From positions 3,162,001 through 3,226,000 of the forward strand of contig NZ_CP040788.1 in NCBI RefSeq assembly GCF_021922985.1: a stretch of 64,000 nt of DNA. Direction: 5' to 3'. The notes under the pieces are model-generated. The model had not been told where the DNA came from and ran no database searches. It was given only the letters and a program-made list of their open reading frames with translations. The position numbers were made by a program, and so were the translations under genes. Numbering within the stretch: the first letter of the stretch is position 1; each line of letters begins with the position of its first letter. This DNA is from Clavibacter michiganensis subsp. tessellarius. Its GTDB lineage: Bacteria; Actinomycetota; Actinomycetes; Actinomycetales; Microbacteriaceae. Positions 63,301-64,000 of the stretch are shown piece after piece.

Positions 63301-64000
63301 CGGCCAGCACCATCGCGACGCACTACTCGCTCGGGACGACCGGCCGCGTGCCGAACCAGGCCCCGAAGGCCCAGTTCGCGCAGACGGCGGACTTCCTGAC
63401 GGCCGCGTTCGACGCGACCGGCTCGACGGACGCCGACGGCACGCTCACCGCCTACGACTGGGACTTCGGCGACGGCGTCCAGGCGTCCGGCGCGCAGCAG
63501 TCGCACACCTACGCCGAGGCCGGCACCTACGCGGTGACGCTCACGGTGACGGACGACCGCGGCACGACGAACCGCGCGCAGCAGCAGGTGACCGTGAAGG
63601 CGGCCCCCGCCAACATCGCGCCGACCGCCGTCGTGACGGCCACCGCGACCGACCTCACGGCCAAGCTCGACGGATCCGCCTCGACGGACGCCGACGGCAC
63701 CGTCGCCTCCTACGCGTGGGACTTCGGCGACGGCAGCACGGGCACCGGCCCGACGCCGACGCACGCCTACGCCGCGGGCGGCGCCTACACGGTGACCCTC
63801 ACGGTCACGGACGACAGGGGCCTCACCGGCACCGCGTCCACGCAGGTGCAGGTCACGGCGCCCCCGGTCAACCGGGAGCCCGTCGCGGTCATCGCCTCGA
63901 CCACGACCGACCTGGTCGCGAACCTCGACGGCCGCGCCTCCAGCGACCCGGACGGCACCATCGCGTCCTGGGCGTGGGAGTTCGGCGACGGGACGACCGG
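60306..64000 (+). CDS. Large secreted LamG/PKD-domain surface protein (3' end missing)
   Basis: The frame stays open for 1231 codons to the window end. A signal peptide (MTAAAAVILSAVVVAQPAMA, cleavage near AMA-DS) is followed by a beta-propeller-like region with repeated VxGxF strands (VVVGNTVYVAGKF, YVVGDFTDIDG, VYLGGTFQSV, VVGGRFTQL; about 55-460), a fibronectin-III-like stretch, two LamG/concanavalin-like domains (about 555-775 and 785-1005; DGKWHQIVATMG, DGQWHHMVASQG) and at least two and a half PKD domains (WDFGDG, WDFGDG, WEFGDG). It probably binds glycans or host surfaces, or scaffolds the exopolysaccharide whose genes precede it by 49 bp. Confidence 0.88.
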   Translation, partial: MSILSSAGRRLAAMTAAAAVILSAVVVAQPAMADSAPVDPTDPKTPVTVTADPLPTTQIDGVAWSQVVVGNTVYVAGKFQNARPAGAAAGTNLTPRSNLLAYDIRTGALITSFAPKLNAQALSVTASPDGSRIYVVGDFTDIDGQGYYRAAAFSTATGKVIPTFRPIMGSQTRTVSASNDTVYLGGTFQSVNGAARKYLAAVSAANGQNTAFVADADTVVDALTLTKDASKLVVGGRFTQLSGTPTYGLGAVDPASGASLPWAANQKVKNAGVESSITSLYATDDRVYGSGYTFGAGGNLEGAFSADPNTGVVSWVEDCHGDTYSVFATSKVAYVAGHPHYCGNIGGFPQTEPWTFQHSLAFSKTATGTATADPYGYHNWAGTPSPSLLNWFPKYVTGSFTGQGQAAWSVNGNEDYIVVGGEFPFVNTTAQQGLVRYAMAKDAPNKVGPNGNDQLVPKPISYTKGEARVSWQATFDRDSTRLTYKVIRDGKTSTPVYQVTQDSTFWQRPSMGFIDKGLVPGSSHTYKVVVTDSAGNSVDRNGAAPVVITDQSGSDAYATSVKDDGATAYYPLDEKDGTAGLDHVAFEDLRVDKATRGAAGPIDGSTATTFSGQDGSFAVTPQAVQAPDTFSVESWVRTTSTDGGKVVGFGGSSTGTSNNYDRMVYLDNDGRVLFGVYTGATQTMSSAPGFNDGKWHQIVATMGAEGMRLFVDGKLAGQRADTTRGQDYQGFWRVGGDNLGGWPNQPRSAYLAGDIGQVSIYPTALTRADVVDHLVASGRTSPIPPAPGDAYGKAVYAADPSSYWRLDDADGSSTLKDAGQNDVGANVGRNVRFGQAGALTGPVGQAAAFSDSIAVSQQRISNPTSYSLEMWFQTTTTRGGKLIGFGDNADPFNFSGSYDRHVYMQDDGRLQFGTWTGQTNLAGSERPYNDGQWHHMVASQGSDGLKLYVDGDLVGQNGQTQAQAYDGYWRIGGDNTWGSSSGTFEGRMDEVAVYPTVLAASTIATHYSLGTTGRVPNQAPKAQFAQTADFLTAAFDATGSTDADGTLTAYDWDFGDGVQASGAQQSHTYAEAGTYAVTLTVTDDRGTTNRAQQQVTVKAAPANIAPTAVVTATATDLTAKLDGSASTDADGTVASYAWDFGDGSTGTGPTPTHAYAAGGAYTVTLTVTDDRGLTGTASTQVQVTAPPVNREPVAVIASTTTDLVANLDGRASSDPDGTIASWAWEFGDGTT

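Noticed and set aside
60273..63764. 1163-codon minus-strand frame opposite the LamG/PKD gene
   Set aside because: Low-complexity Arg/Val/Gly composition without domains; the + frame has a signal peptide and several clear domains.

Overview
The window is chromosomal DNA of a high-GC actinobacterium. Evidence: GC-rich third codon positions, frequent GTG starts, ATGA/GTGA stop-start overlaps, an ANTAR-type antiterminator and a small DUF7882-like protein that I associate with Microbacteriaceae. The gene content (inositol, arabinosylated-hydroxyproline and secreted surface-glycan functions) and the very frequent GGATCC hexamer fit a plant-associated microbacterium such as Clavibacter. That placement is inference; there is no rRNA or marker gene to prove it. 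I saw no tRNA, rRNA, IS element, prophage or CRISPR array.

Layout. (1) 1-5317: part of a myo-inositol operon (Cgl0159-type aldolase, iolA, iolB, iolD). (2) 5362-11292: two convergent operons for what looks like a sugar-acid/tetrulose pathway: a xylose-isomerase-like TIM barrel and a hydroxyacyl-dehydrogenase-like oxidoreductase on +, then a DhaK-DhaL erythrulose-type kinase, an RpiB-like and a TIM-like isomerase and an FCD GntR regulator on -. Both are headed by the same TCCTATAGGA palindrome. (3) 11317-12704: a GAF-ANTAR regulator and two small proteins. (4) 13207-20514: a second inositol block with a UTRA GntR regulator, a single-ATPase sugar ABC importer, two Gfo/Idh/MocA dehydrogenases (one IolG-like) and an IolE-like TIM barrel. 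(5) 20810-25479: extracellular nuclease, thioredoxin, RecQ.

(6) 25853-44038 is the most striking part. An operon of a GH127 beta-L-arabinofuranosidase, a complete Dpp/Opp-type peptide ABC importer, a large prolyl aminopeptidase, an M24 Xaa-Pro aminopeptidase and an FCD GntR regulator is followed by a complete trans-4-hydroxy-L-proline pathway (three-subunit D-hydroxyproline dehydrogenase, DapA-family deaminase, two-cysteine hydroxyproline epimerase, ketoglutarate-semialdehyde dehydrogenase). The identical 12-mer GTAATATGTCAC (one copy inverted) sits at the promoter of each half. I read this as one regulon for importing arabinosylated hydroxyproline-rich peptides from plant extensins, removing arabinose, trimming the peptide and burning hydroxyproline to 2-oxoglutarate.

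(7) 44222-48682: acyl-CoA oxidase, an antitoxin-like gene with a 15-codon toxin remnant, an SGNH-like protein without the usual nucleophile, and a second prolyl aminopeptidase. (8) 48730-64000: a surface-glycan region with a TagD-like cytidylyltransferase, two tandem paralogous secreted beta-helix proteins, an undecaprenyl-phosphate sugar phosphotransferase, two glycosyltransferases, a CDP-alcohol phosphatidyltransferase and a very large secreted LamG/PKD protein that runs off the window.
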